A stretch of DNA of 21,599 nucleotides from an uncultured Collinsella sp. (GCA_900554595.1 USHZ01000012.1:1-21599), one strand, 5' to 3'. Positions 1 to 7,214 are shown, counted from the first letter of the stretch. Made by a program: numbers and translations. Notes: generated from the letters alone by a model not told the origin.

Positions 1-1319
1 TCATCCAGGCCGATGCTCAGCTGTCTTCACTGATCGATTACCGCTTTAAGCATCATTTTCGTGCCGAGCGCGGAACGCACGGTCAGGGCGCCCGCCGCAA
101 CGGAAAGAGCGGCGAGGACCTTATCTTGAAGGTTCCCATGGGCACCGTGGTGCGCGAGCTCGACCCCGAGACGCAGACCCCGATGTTCGAGATTGCCGAC
201 TTGGTTCACGACGGTGAGCGCGTCGTCGTAGCACCCGGCGGCGCCGGCGGTCTGGGCAATACGCACTTTGTGACGTCGGTGCGCCGCGCGCCCGCGTTCG
301 CCCAGCTGGGTGAGCCGGCCGAGGAGCACTGGATTGAGCTCGAGATGAAGCTCATGGCCGATGCCGCGCTCGTTGGCTTCCCCTCGGTGGGTAAGTCCTC
401 GCTTATCGCGCGCATGAGTGCCGCTCGACCCAAGATCGCCGACTATCCGTTTACCACGCTCGTGCCCAACCTGGGTATGGTGCGTGCCGGCGAGTACTCC
501 TATGTCGTTGCCGACGTCCCCGGCCTCATTGAGGGTGCGAGCGAAGGCAAGGGTCTGGGCCATCAGTTCCTGCGCCACATCGAGCGCACGGCACTCATCA
601 TGCATGTCGTCGATATGACGGGCGGTTTTGAGGATCGCGATCCGGTCGAGGACTATCGCATCATCAACCGCGAGCTCGAGCAGTATGGCGCCGAGCTTTC
701 GGAGCGCCCGCAGATCGTCGTCGCCAACAAGTGCGACGCGCCGGGCACGGCTGACAAGATTGCCGACCTCAAACGCGCTGCGCTCGACGATGGGCATATG
801 TTCTTTGCTGTGTCCGCCGTGACGGGCGCTGGCCTCAACACGCTGATGCTTGCCGTGGGCGAGCAGGTGGCTAAGCTGCGTGCCGAGTTGGCTGTCTCCG
901 AAGAGCCGGTCGATCTGCGCGACGATGAGTGGGAGCGCCGCCGCCTGCAGCGTGAGAAGCGTTTCCGCATTGTTCAAGAAGAGCCCCACGCCTTCCGCGT
1001 GGTCGGTCGCGCCATCGAGCGCATGGTCATCCAGACCGACTGGGAAAACGAGGAGGCCGTCATCTACCTGCAGCATAAGTTTGCGCGCATGGGTGTTGAC
1101 GACGCGCTCGAGAAGGCCGGCTGCCGTGCGGGCGACGAGGTCCGCATTTGCCAGCGCGCCTTTGACTTTGAGGGCGCTGAGGACTTCTCGGAGTACGAGG
1201 AGGAGCTTGGGGACGAAGGCGTTGAGGTCTTTGACGTAGCCGATGCTGCGGACGAGGGCGTCGAGGTTGTCGATGCGGCGGACGTCGCGGATGATGTCGA
1301 GACCCCGGAGGGCGAGTAA
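1..1319 (+). CDS. obgE: GTPase ObgE/CgtA, 5' end missing
   Basis: Ribosome-associated GTPase that acts in late 50S subunit assembly and stress control. The reading frame is open from base 3, so the start lies before the window; 438 codons are visible. The first part (to about base 330) is the glycine-rich Obg fold, with runs such as SSLIDYRFKHHF, HGQG and GGAGGLGN. The G domain follows: G1 GFPSVGKSS at 375-401, then DVPGLIEGA (G3), NKCD (G4) and SAVTG (G5). An OCT domain comes next (RFRIVQEEPHAFRVVGRAIERM). The protein ends in a very acidic tail with a tandem repeat. It is followed after 3 bases by nadD and forms the head of an obgE-nadD-yqeK-rsfS unit; rplU-rpmA would be expected upstream. 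Family assignment is secure. Confidence 0.97.
   Translation, partial: IQADAQLSSLIDYRFKHHFRAERGTHGQGARRNGKSGEDLILKVPMGTVVRELDPETQTPMFEIADLVHDGERVVVAPGGAGGLGNTHFVTSVRRAPAFAQLGEPAEEHWIELEMKLMADAALVGFPSVGKSSLIARMSAARPKIADYPFTTLVPNLGMVRAGEYSYVVADVPGLIEGASEGKGLGHQFLRHIERTALIMHVVDMTGGFEDRDPVEDYRIINRELEQYGAELSERPQIVVANKCDAPGTADKIADLKRAALDDGHMFFAVSAVTGAGLNTLMLAVGEQVAKLRAELAVSEEPVDLRDDEWERRRLQREKRFRIVQEEPHAFRVVGRAIERMVIQTDWENEEAVIYLQHKFARMGVDDALEKAGCRAGDEVRICQRAFDFEGAEDFSEYEEELGDEGVEVFDVADAADEGVEVVDAADVADDVETPEGE
1212..1289 (+). repeat. Tandem 39-base repeat in the obgE acidic tail
   Basis: Two adjacent 39-base units (1212-1250 and 1251-1289) encode DEGVEVFDVADAA and DEGVEVVDAADVA. Most nucleotide differences between copies in the first six codons are synonymous, so the peptide is more alike than the DNA. 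It lies after the OCT domain, in a part of ObgE that is variable and usually disordered. Confidence 0.75.
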
Positions 1320-1322
1320 GTC

Positions 1323-2000
1323 ATGTCGCTGCGCGGTGGAATTGGTCTGCCTGAGCTGCCTATCAAGGATGGGCAGGAGTTTCGGCTTGGCATTATGGGT
1401 GGCACCTTCGACCCGATTCATTACGGGCACTTGGTTACCGCCGAGCAGGCGCGCGAGTCGCTCGACTTGGACGCCGTGCTCTTTATGCCGGCCGGCTCTC
1501 CCGCCTTTAAGCTCGACAAACCGGTGACGCCTGCTGAGGACCGTTATGCCATGACGGTCCTCGCCACCGCTGCGAATCCGGCTTTTTTGGCGAGCCGATT
1601 CGAGATCGACCGTCCGGGCGTGACCTATACGGCCGATACGCTTCATGCCCTTCGCGACTTTTACCCGCCTCAGGTAAAGCTCTACTTTATTACGGGCGCC
1701 GACGCGATTATCGATATTGTGACCTGGCATGATGCCGACCGAATCGCCGAGCTTGCCACGTTTATTGCGGCGACGCGACCGGGCTTTGATATCGATACTG
1801 CTCGCGCGCGAATCAAAGAGTCAGGCCTGCCGTTTGACGTGCGGTATATCCAGATTCCGGCGCTGGCGATTAGCTCGACCAACATTCGCAAGCGGGTTGC
1901 CCGTGGCATGAGCGTGCGCTATCTTACGAGCGAGTCCGTGCTCGGCTATATTCGCAAACGCGGGTTGTATACCGATCTGGGTCAAGAAGATTTTGAGTGA
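1323..2000 (+). CDS. nadD: Nicotinate-nucleotide adenylyltransferase
   Basis: Transfers AMP from ATP to nicotinic acid mononucleotide, giving deamido-NAD in NAD synthesis; cytoplasmic. The 225-residue protein has the nucleotidyltransferase signature GGTFDPIHYGH (residues 26-36) and the ISSTNIR motif (183-189) that closes the ATP site. Length fits the family, with about 20 extra residues before the first strand. The ATG at 1323 lies 3 bases after the obgE stop, and GGAGG at about 1308-1312, inside the end of obgE, can act as its ribosome binding site. The gene is followed by yqeK, a very common pairing in Gram-positive bacteria. Confidence 0.95.
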   Translation: MSLRGGIGLPELPIKDGQEFRLGIMGGTFDPIHYGHLVTAEQARESLDLDAVLFMPAGSPAFKLDKPVTPAEDRYAMTVLATAANPAFLASRFEIDRPGVTYTADTLHALRDFYPPQVKLYFITGADAIIDIVTWHDADRIAELATFIAATRPGFDIDTARARIKESGLPFDVRYIQIPALAISSTNIRKRVARGMSVRYLTSESVLGYIRKRGLYTDLGQEDFE

Positions 2001-2012
2001 TGGGGGTCTACG

Positions 2013-2621
2013 TTGTCGGTAGAAGATCAGTTTGAGGGCGATGAGCGCGCGCTGCTCAAGCGCATTCAAGAGCTACTCGATGTGCGTATGAAGGATAAGC
2101 GCAAGCGCTACATGCATTCGCTGGGTGTTGCTGAGACCGCGCTTCATCTGGCCGAGGTCTACCGCGTTGACCGCTTTGATGCCGCTGCCGCTGGCCTGAT
2201 TCATGACTGGGATAAGGTACTCTCCGATGACGAGCTCGTGGCCCGCGCGTTGCACTACGGCATTAAGGTTGCCGGCTCTCCTTCGGCCGCGACGCCGCTG
2301 CTGCATGGCCCGGTTGCCGCCTATGAGCTTCCGCAGCTATTTCCCGAGCTATCGCCAGCCGTTTTCCAGGCTGTCGACCGTCACACGGTGGGCGCCTGCG
2401 ACATGACGCCGCTCGATATGGTGGTCTTTGTGGCCGATGCCATCGAGCCTAACCGCCATGGTGATTATGCCCACGCGCTGCGCAAGATGGTGGGGGAGTC
2501 GACGCTTGACGAGTTGTTCTTCTCCTGTTTTGCGCAGGGTCTGGTCTACGTGATCCAGTCCGGGCGCTATCTTTATCCCACGGCTATTACGATTTACAAC
2601 CATTACGCCCAGCTGCGCTAG
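2013..2621 (+). CDS. yqeK: HD-domain hydrolase YqeK, probable diadenosine tetraphosphatase
   Basis: HD-superfamily metal-dependent hydrolase. YqeK members are known as symmetrical Ap4A hydrolases, which remove the alarmone-like by-product of aminoacyl-tRNA synthetases. The 202-residue protein shows the metal ligands in order: H35 (in MHSLG), H64-D65 (LIHDWDK), H98 (LLHGPVAA), H124 (DRHTVG) and D142 (FVADAIEPNR). HDWDK replaces the more usual HDIAK-type sequence but keeps the H-D pair. The start is a TTG at 2013, chosen because GGGGG at 2002-2006 lies just upstream and the reading frame matches the usual family length. It sits 12 bases after nadD and in the same unit as rsfS. Confidence 0.9.
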   Translation: MSVEDQFEGDERALLKRIQELLDVRMKDKRKRYMHSLGVAETALHLAEVYRVDRFDAAAAGLIHDWDKVLSDDELVARALHYGIKVAGSPSAATPLLHGPVAAYELPQLFPELSPAVFQAVDRHTVGACDMTPLDMVVFVADAIEPNRHGDYAHALRKMVGESTLDELFFSCFAQGLVYVIQSGRYLYPTAITIYNHYAQLR

Positions 2622-2649
2622 CTCGGGTGTGTCTAGAAAGAGGTATTCC

Positions 2650-3105
2650 ATGGCCGATGAGACCATGACTGACGAGCAGATTCTTGAAGGTGTGGAGCAC
2701 AAGAGCTTCGTTGCCACGTCCGACCGCACCGCTGCCTCGCTGTCCGCGAGCGGTGTCGCCGCCGAGGATGTCGCCCGCGCCGCCGCGCAGGCCGCCTACG
2801 ACAAGAAGGGCGAGGACGTGCAGGTGCTCGATCTGACCGAGCTCTCCGACGTGTGCGATTACTTTGTGATCGCCACCGGTACCAACAACCGTCAGGTCGA
2901 TTCTATCGTCGACGAGATCGAGGAGAAGGTTGCCGAGGCCTGCGGTGAGCACCCGTTCTCCATCGAGGGCCGCGAGCAGAAGACCTGGATGCTCATGGAT
3001 TACGGCTCGGTTGTCGTCCACGTCTTCACCCCCGAGGCCCGCGACTTCTACCGCCTCGAGAAGCTCTGGGGCGACGCTCCCCAGCTCCCCCTCAATCTCC
3101 TCTAG
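2650..3105 (+). CDS. rsfS: Ribosome silencing factor RsfS with N-terminal extension
   Basis: Binds protein L14 of the 50S subunit and blocks subunit joining when nutrients run low (RsfS/DUF143/Iojap family). The conserved core starts at about residue 41 (ARAAAQAAYDKKGEDVQVLDL) and includes the family signature CDYFVIATGTNNRQV and the end segment DYGSVVVHVFTPEARDFYRLEKLWGDA. The ATG at 2650 is preferred over an in-frame GTG at 2629 because AAAGAGG (2637-2643) lies 6 bases upstream. With this start the protein has 151 residues, about 35-45 more than usual, all at the N-terminus and rich in D, E, A and S. It is the last gene of its unit and is followed by a strong terminator. Confidence 0.93.
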   Translation: MADETMTDEQILEGVEHKSFVATSDRTAASLSASGVAAEDVARAAAQAAYDKKGEDVQVLDLTELSDVCDYFVIATGTNNRQVDSIVDEIEEKVAEACGEHPFSIEGREQKTWMLMDYGSVVVHVFTPEARDFYRLEKLWGDAPQLPLNLL

Positions 3106-3150
3106 GACCTTATTTGGGCGGGGCTTCTCTAGAGCCACCCTCTACCGTTC

Positions 3151-3192
3151 GCCGGGCAGTTGCACTACCTGCAGCTGCCCGGCTTTCTTTTT
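3151..3192 (+). terminator. Intrinsic terminator after rsfS
   Basis: A 14-bp stem (3151-3164 with 3170-3183, one G-U pair) encloses a 5-base loop and is followed by TTTCTTTTT (3184-3192). It ends the obgE-nadD-yqeK-rsfS unit. The hairpin also lies 15 bases past the dinB stop on the other strand, but no T-run follows it in that direction. Confidence 0.92.
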
Positions 3193-3206
3193 GCCCAAAA
3201 CGCAAA

Positions 3207-4463
3207 TCATTGGGAGGAGAAGCGGGATTGGCGGCCGAAGGATAGGGCGGTGTCGCCGAATTTGTCTCGGACGGCGTCGATGGCGACGGAGAGGTCGCGG
3301 CGGTCGCTGGATTGGGCTCCGCGGTCATCGATCTCGCAGAACAGGTCGGTTTGGATACCGCCTTGGTGGTTGAAGTCGCTCATGCCGATACCCGCTAGAC
3401 GCACGTGCATGCCTTCTTGCCAGATATTGTCGAGCAGCTCGAGCGCTACGGCCACAAAGATATTCTCGTCGTCGGTGGGGTGGGGCAAGCGGCGCTGTGC
3501 CGTGCGTCCGCTGCCATACGAATACTTGAGCTTGAGCGTTACGGTTCCGCCTGTCAGCCCCTGACGGCGCAGGCGCCGCCCAACCGACTCGCCGAGCAGC
3601 GCGATCGCCGCCTCGATATCCCCACGCTCAGTCAAATCCTTCGCAAAGGTGCGCTCATTGCTCACCGATTTAACTTCACGTTCCTCTTCCAGGCTGGTGA
3701 CCTCGGATACTTCGAGCCCCAAAGCACGTTGACGCATACGCTCGCCATTCACGCCAAAGATTGCAGCCAGGGTGGACTCTGGCGCGCGTGAAAGCTCGCC
3801 GAGCGTATAGACGCGCATGCGACGCAGTCGCTCCTCGGCTGAACGCCCGATTCCGCTCATGGCAGATACCGGCAGCGCGGCCAAAAAGCGCTGCTCGGTT
3901 CCGGGGCGCACGATGGTCAGCCCAAACGGCTTGTCCCGTTCGCTTGCGATCTTTGCGACCGTCTTGTTGCAGCCCACGCCAATGGAGCAGGTCACTCCCA
4001 GCGCCGCCACGCGGTCGCTTATACGCCGCGCAACCAGTAGCGGGTCTTCGGGCGCAAAGCGGCCAGGCGTGATATCGATAAAGGCCTCGTCGATGGATAC
4101 GCGCTCAACGCGCGGGGTCTCGTCGGCGAGAATCGCCATGACCTGCGCGCTGACCTCGTGGTAGCGATCGAAATGCCCATGCGTCCAAATGGCCTGTGGG
4201 CACAGACGCCGCGCCTCGGCCGAGGCCATGGCAGAATGCACACCAAAGCGACGTGCCTCGTACGAGCACGTGGACACGACGCCGCGTGATTCGGCGTCTC
4301 CGCCCACGATGAGCGGTTTGCCGCGCCATTCGGGATGATCGAGCATCTCCACGCTCGCAAAAAATGCATCGAGGTCCATCAGGCCCACCGCCGGACCCGT
4401 CCAGGGCGGCGGCGTGACGCCCGCAGCATCCTCATAACCGTATGTATGTTCGCGTCTTTCCAT
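3207..4463 (-). CDS. dinB: DNA polymerase IV (Y-family translesion polymerase)
   Basis: Error-prone polymerase that copies past DNA damage. The 418-residue protein has the Y-family catalytic residues D30 (in MDLDAFFASVE) and D125-E126 (in SIDEAF). F35 sits at the steric-gate position. Downstream are the thumb/HhH segment (SGIGRSAEERLRRM) and the little-finger domain (ERTFAKDLTERGDIEAA). No clear beta-clamp motif of the QLxLGL type is seen at the C-terminus. The ATG at 4463 has no Shine-Dalgarno sequence, and a TATACT box ends 7 bases before it, so the message may be leaderless. It is the only gene on this strand, convergent with rsfS and divergent from rpsP. An internal start at M29 would remove the residues just before the first catalytic strand and is less likely. 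Confidence 0.95.
   Translation of the reverse strand: MERREHTYGYEDAAGVTPPPWTGPAVGLMDLDAFFASVEMLDHPEWRGKPLIVGGDAESRGVVSTCSYEARRFGVHSAMASAEARRLCPQAIWTHGHFDRYHEVSAQVMAILADETPRVERVSIDEAFIDITPGRFAPEDPLLVARRISDRVAALGVTCSIGVGCNKTVAKIASERDKPFGLTIVRPGTEQRFLAALPVSAMSGIGRSAEERLRRMRVYTLGELSRAPESTLAAIFGVNGERMRQRALGLEVSEVTSLEEEREVKSVSNERTFAKDLTERGDIEAAIALLGESVGRRLRRQGLTGGTVTLKLKYSYGSGRTAQRRLPHPTDDENIFVAVALELLDNIWQEGMHVRLAGIGMSDFNHQGGIQTDLFCEIDDRGAQSSDRRDLSVAIDAVRDKFGDTALSFGRQSRFSSQ
4439..4452. promoter_or_regulatory. Possible degenerate LexA box in the dinB start region
   Basis: CGTATGTATGTTCG matches 8 of the 10 fixed positions of the Gram-positive SOS box CGAAC-N4-GTTCG. The right half is perfect and the left half has two mismatches. 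It covers codons 4-9 of dinB, a gene that is often LexA-controlled. A chance match is quite possible. Confidence 0.25.
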
Positions 4464-4469
4464 GTCATG

Positions 4470-4475
4470 AGTATA
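4470..4475 (-). promoter_or_regulatory. Candidate -10 box of dinB
   Basis: On the minus strand the hexamer TATACT is placed so that position +1 would be the A of the dinB ATG at 4463. No good -35 box is seen 16-18 bases further up. Confidence 0.4.
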
Positions 4476-4579
4476 CCGCGCAGCTCATGTGGGGTGCGTG
4501 TATGTGCTTGCAAATCGCGAATTCTTGTCTAAGATATGGATTTGCCCTCGACTACACCGAAGAAGTTGGTCTCACGGAC

Positions 4580-4608
4580 TTCACCTGCCCGCGTCGATGG
4601 CGTATTAT
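4580..4608 (+). promoter_or_regulatory. Promoter of the rpsP operon
   Basis: TTCACC (4580-4585) and TATTAT (4603-4608) are separated by 17 bases, giving a start of transcription near 4615 and a leader of about 50 bases. The position fits a promoter for the rpsP-khpA-rimM-trmD-lepB unit. Confidence 0.6.
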
Positions 4609-4630
4609 GTTCAACTGTTTGTTTGTAGTT

Positions 4631-4645
4631 GCAGCCTAAAGCTGC
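4631..4645 (+). other. Small hairpin in the rpsP leader
   Basis: GCAGC (4631-4635) can pair with GCTGC (4641-4645) around a CTAAA loop, just upstream of the ribosome binding site GGAGGAG (4652-4658). No T-run follows, so it is not a terminator. The stem is short, and a role in control is only a guess. Confidence 0.35.
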
Positions 4646-4664
4646 TTGGTTGGAGGAGTTTCCT

Positions 4665-5006
4665 TTGGCAGTCAAGATTCGCCTTGCTCGTCACGGCGCT
4701 AAGAAGCGTCCGTACTACCGTGTCGTCGTCGCCGATTCCCGCGCCCCGCGTGACGGTCGTATCATCGAGGAGGTTGGCCGCTACAACCCGATGACCGCCC
4801 CCAAGACCATCAACCTCGACCTCGAGAAGATTGCCGACTGGCAGTCCAAGGGCGCTCAGCTCACCGACGCCGTCGCCGCTCTGGTCAAGGCCGCTAACGA
4901 GGGCGAGAAGACCGAGACCGTCGTCAAGAAGTCCAAGAAGCAGCTCGCCAAAGAGGCCGAGGCCGCTAAGGCTGCCGCTGAGGCCGCTGAGGGCGCCGAG
5001 GAGTAA
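4665..5006 (+). CDS. rpsP: 30S ribosomal protein bS16
   Basis: Small-subunit ribosomal protein that binds 16S rRNA early in 30S assembly. The start is a TTG at 4665: the reading frame then begins MAVKIRLARHGAKKRPYYRV, exactly the family N-terminus, and GGAGGAG (4652-4658) lies 6 bases upstream. The frame is open further up, but that part is not bS16-like. The protein has 113 residues, some 25-30 more than the usual bS16. The extra part is a C-terminal tail of K, E and A (from about VVKKSKKQLAKEAEAAK). khpA starts 3 bases after the stop. Confidence 0.97.
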   Translation: MAVKIRLARHGAKKRPYYRVVVADSRAPRDGRIIEEVGRYNPMTAPKTINLDLEKIADWQSKGAQLTDAVAALVKAANEGEKTETVVKKSKKQLAKEAEAAKAAAEAAEGAEE

Positions 5007-5009
5007 ATC

Positions 5010-5294
5010 GTGCCTGAGGTTGACGCTGCACAGCTCGAGGGTGAGGCAATGCTCTCAGATCGCATCGCCGATCTCGTCGAATATCTCGTTGTTCAGATCG
5101 TCGACGACCCGGATTCCGTGAGCCTCGAGGTCATCGATGGTGACGACGCCTCTACGATTGAGGTTTCGGTTGCCGAGGATGACGTCGCTAAGGTCATCGG
5201 CCGTCGTGGCCGTACCATCAAGGCCATTCGCACGCTCGCCCGTGCACTGGCCGCTCGCCTCGACACCGCTGTCGAGGTAGAGGTTCTGGGCTAG
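5010..5294 (+). CDS. khpA: KH-domain RNA-binding protein KhpA
   Basis: Small RNA-binding protein of the KhpA/YlqC family, which in other Gram-positive bacteria works with KhpB in RNA binding and cell-size control. The KH core holds the GxxG loop as G64-R-R-G67 in KVIGRRGRTIKAIRTL. Two starts are possible. GTG at 5010 (94 residues) has GAGGAG upstream at the end of rpsP; ATG at 5049 (81 residues) has GAGGG at 5037-5041 and matches the usual family length better. The GTG is listed, but the ATG may be the true one. It lies between rpsP and rimM, its usual place. Confidence 0.9.
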   Translation: MPEVDAAQLEGEAMLSDRIADLVEYLVVQIVDDPDSVSLEVIDGDDASTIEVSVAEDDVAKVIGRRGRTIKAIRTLARALAARLDTAVEVEVLG

Positions 5295-5298
5295 GACC

Positions 5299-5820
5299 TT
5301 GAGGTCCCAGTACAAAAACATCGCCCGTGTGGTCAAGCCGCACGGAAGGAAGGGGGAGGTCCTCGCGCAGCCGCTGCGGGGGCTTCCTTCTGTATTGGAG
5401 CCGGGTATGCGTGTCGCCTTGACGCCGCCGGCGCTCAAGCGCGACCGTTTTTGCACGGTCGTGTCCGTCACCGATACGGGCGATGGCGATCTGGTCTCGT
5501 TTGAGGGCATAGATGACTTGACGGCCGCTGAGGGCATCACCGGATGCTATGTGCTGGCCAATCGTGACGACTTCGAGCTCGATTCGCTCGACGCCGCCTA
5601 TATCGACCTTATGGGTCGCGAGGTGGTCGATGAGCGCTTTGGCTCGCTCGGTACGATTGTCGAGATCATGTCGACGCCCGCTAACGATGTTTGGGTTGTC
5701 GAGGGCGATCGGTACGGCGAGGTGCTGATTCCCGTGATCGAGCAGGTTGTGCTCGATCTTCCCGACACAGGAACAATTTCCGTCCACGTTATGGATGGCT
5801 TGATCGATATGGACAAGTAG
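5299..5820 (+). CDS. rimM: 16S rRNA-processing protein RimM
   Basis: Assembly factor for the 30S head that binds ribosomal protein uS19. The N-terminal domain begins NIARVVKPHGRKGEVLAQPL, the family signature. The C-terminal PRC-barrel contains YIDLMGREVVDERFGSLGTI and the segment GEVLIPVIEQVV. The start is a TTG at 5299; AGGA at 5293-5296 is very close to it, so the ribosome binding site is poor and translation may depend on coupling to khpA, which ends at 5294. At 173 residues it has normal length. trmD follows after 10 bases with a strong ribosome binding site. Confidence 0.93.
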   Translation: MRSQYKNIARVVKPHGRKGEVLAQPLRGLPSVLEPGMRVALTPPALKRDRFCTVVSVTDTGDGDLVSFEGIDDLTAAEGITGCYVLANRDDFELDSLDAAYIDLMGREVVDERFGSLGTIVEIMSTPANDVWVVEGDRYGEVLIPVIEQVVLDLPDTGTISVHVMDGLIDMDK

Positions 5821-5830
5821 GGAGGACAGC

Positions 5831-6589
5831 ATGCTGATTGAGACCCTTTCGGTCTTTCCCGAGATGTTTGAGCCCGTCATGTCCACGTCGATTTTGGGCC
5901 GCGCCCGCAAGGCCGGCCTTTTTGATTTTAAGGCGTATAACCTGCGCGACTGGACGCACGACCGCCATCGCACCGTCGATGACGAGCCGTATGGCGGCGG
6001 GCAGGGCATGCTCATGAAGGTCGAGCCCATTGCCGAGGCAATCGAGGCCATCAGCTCCGAGGGTCCCAAGCCCACCGTGGTGTTCTTCACCCCCTGCGGG
6101 GAGCCCTTTACGCAGCATGTGGCCGAGCGCCTGCTCAAAAGTGAGCGCCTGCTGTTTGTGTGCAGCCGTTACGAGGGCGTCGACGAGCGCGCATATGCGT
6201 ATGCCGATGAGCGTCTGTCGATCGGCGACTACGTGCTCACAGGCGGCGAGCTGCCCGCTATGGTCGTGGCCGATGCCGTCGTACGGCTCATTCCCGGAGC
6301 CTTGGGCGACGAGATGAGCAACGTGGACGAGTCTTTCTCGACCGCCGAGGACGGTGGCCTGCTCGAGTACGCGCAGTACACCCGCCCCGCCGAGTTCAAT
6401 GGCGAGGGCGTGCCTCCAGTGCTCGTAAGCGGCGACCATGCCAAGGTCGATGCCTGGCGTCGCAAAAACGCCATCGAGCGTACCTGTCGTTGGCGTCCCG
6501 ATCTTATCGAGACGGCACGCCTTACGGTAGAGGAGCGCGCGTACGCGCAGGAGATCCTGGACGCTTCGTATTCACAGAGCGAGGAGTGA
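5831..6589 (+). CDS. trmD: tRNA (guanine37-N1)-methyltransferase TrmD
   Basis: Methylates G37 next to the anticodon using S-adenosylmethionine, preventing +1 frameshifts. The SPOUT trefoil-knot sequence is clear: YGGGQGM (54-60), CSRYEGVDER (111-120) and SIGDYVLTGGELPAM (130-144). At the place of the catalytic Asp (E. coli D169) the sequence reads V-D-E-S-F, so aligning by the SF pair puts Glu167 there with Asp166 just before. The ATG at 5831 follows GGAGGA (5821-5826). Length (252) is normal. The lepB start lies 2 bases after the stop, so the two are co-transcribed. Confidence 0.96.
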   Translation: MLIETLSVFPEMFEPVMSTSILGRARKAGLFDFKAYNLRDWTHDRHRTVDDEPYGGGQGMLMKVEPIAEAIEAISSEGPKPTVVFFTPCGEPFTQHVAERLLKSERLLFVCSRYEGVDERAYAYADERLSIGDYVLTGGELPAMVVADAVVRLIPGALGDEMSNVDESFSTAEDGGLLEYAQYTRPAEFNGEGVPPVLVSGDHAKVDAWRRKNAIERTCRWRPDLIETARLTVEERAYAQEILDASYSQSEE

Positions 6590-6591
6590 GA

Positions 6592-7155
6592 ATGGTTCCA
6601 TCGCAGCATTCCGTGCTAAAGGGTGCGTTTGAGTGGATCGTGGTCGTCGCGATCGCACTGGTCGCCACCTTTTTGATTCGCTCGTTTGTGGTCGAACCCT
6701 TTGTGGTGCCTACCGGTTCCATGGAGTCCACGATCGAGATTGGCGACCAGATCCTGGCGCAGAAGGTGACGCTTGAGCTCGGGCAGCCCGTCAAACAGGG
6801 TGATATCGTGGTGTTCCACAACCCCGATGCCACGTCCGAGCATGACGTGCTGGTAAAGCGCGTCATCGCCACGGCCGGCCAGACGGTTGACCTGCAGGAC
6901 GGCAAGGTTGTCGTCGATGGCCAGGCGCTCGATGAGGACTATACGACCGGCATGAGCTGGCCGCTTTCGGTCCAAGCCCCCGGCGCTCAGGTGAGCTATC
7001 CCTACACCGTCCCTGACGACTGTGTGTGGGTGATGGGCGACAACCGCGAGAACTCTGCCGACTCCCGCTACTTTGGCCCGGTCGACCGCTCCGACTTGAT
7101 AGCCGTTGCACTTGTGCGCTACTGGCCGCTCAACCGTATCGGCGCTATCGACTAA
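6592..7155 (+). CDS. lepB: Signal peptidase I
   Basis: Membrane-bound serine protease that removes signal peptides from exported proteins. One N-terminal membrane segment (about residues 11-34, EWIVVVAIALVATFLI at its core) is followed by box B with the nucleophile S43 (PTGSMEST), box D with the general base K89 (VLVKRVIA) and box E (MGDNRENSADSR). It has 187 residues, the Gram-positive size. The ATG at 6592 is chosen because GAGGAG (6581-6586) lies 5 bases upstream; the frame is open further up but overlaps trmD. It is the last gene of the rpsP unit here. The secreted protein at 14244 carries a signal peptide of the type it would cut. Confidence 0.95.
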   Translation: MVPSQHSVLKGAFEWIVVVAIALVATFLIRSFVVEPFVVPTGSMESTIEIGDQILAQKVTLELGQPVKQGDIVVFHNPDATSEHDVLVKRVIATAGQTVDLQDGKVVVDGQALDEDYTTGMSWPLSVQAPGAQVSYPYTVPDDCVWVMGDNRENSADSRYFGPVDRSDLIAVALVRYWPLNRIGAID

Positions 7156-7162
7156 AAACCGC

Positions 7163-7168
7163 TATAGT
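7163..7168 (+). promoter_or_regulatory. Weak candidate -10 box for glyQ
   Basis: TATAGT lies 46 bases before the glyQ start, just after the lepB stop. No matching -35 box is found 16-18 bases upstream. The 59-base gap holds no T-box or riboswitch-sized structure. glyQ could also be read from the lepB message. Confidence 0.25.
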
Positions 7169-7214
7169 ACAGTACCTAACCGTGTAATCGTTTCGACGAG
7201 GGGATATTAGAGGC

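Noticed and set aside
27..1730. Open frame of 567 codons on the minus strand
   Set aside because: It runs opposite obgE and part of nadD, both certain genes, and crosses their boundary without any sign of a gene start.
4629..4664. Upstream extension of rpsP by 12 codons
   Set aside because: The frame is open, but the added residues do not match bS16. The TTG at 4665 has a strong ribosome binding site and restores the family N-terminus.
7156..7214. T-box or glycine riboswitch before glyQ
   Set aside because: The gap is only 59 bases, far too short for either, and no tandem aptamer or T-box sequence is visible.
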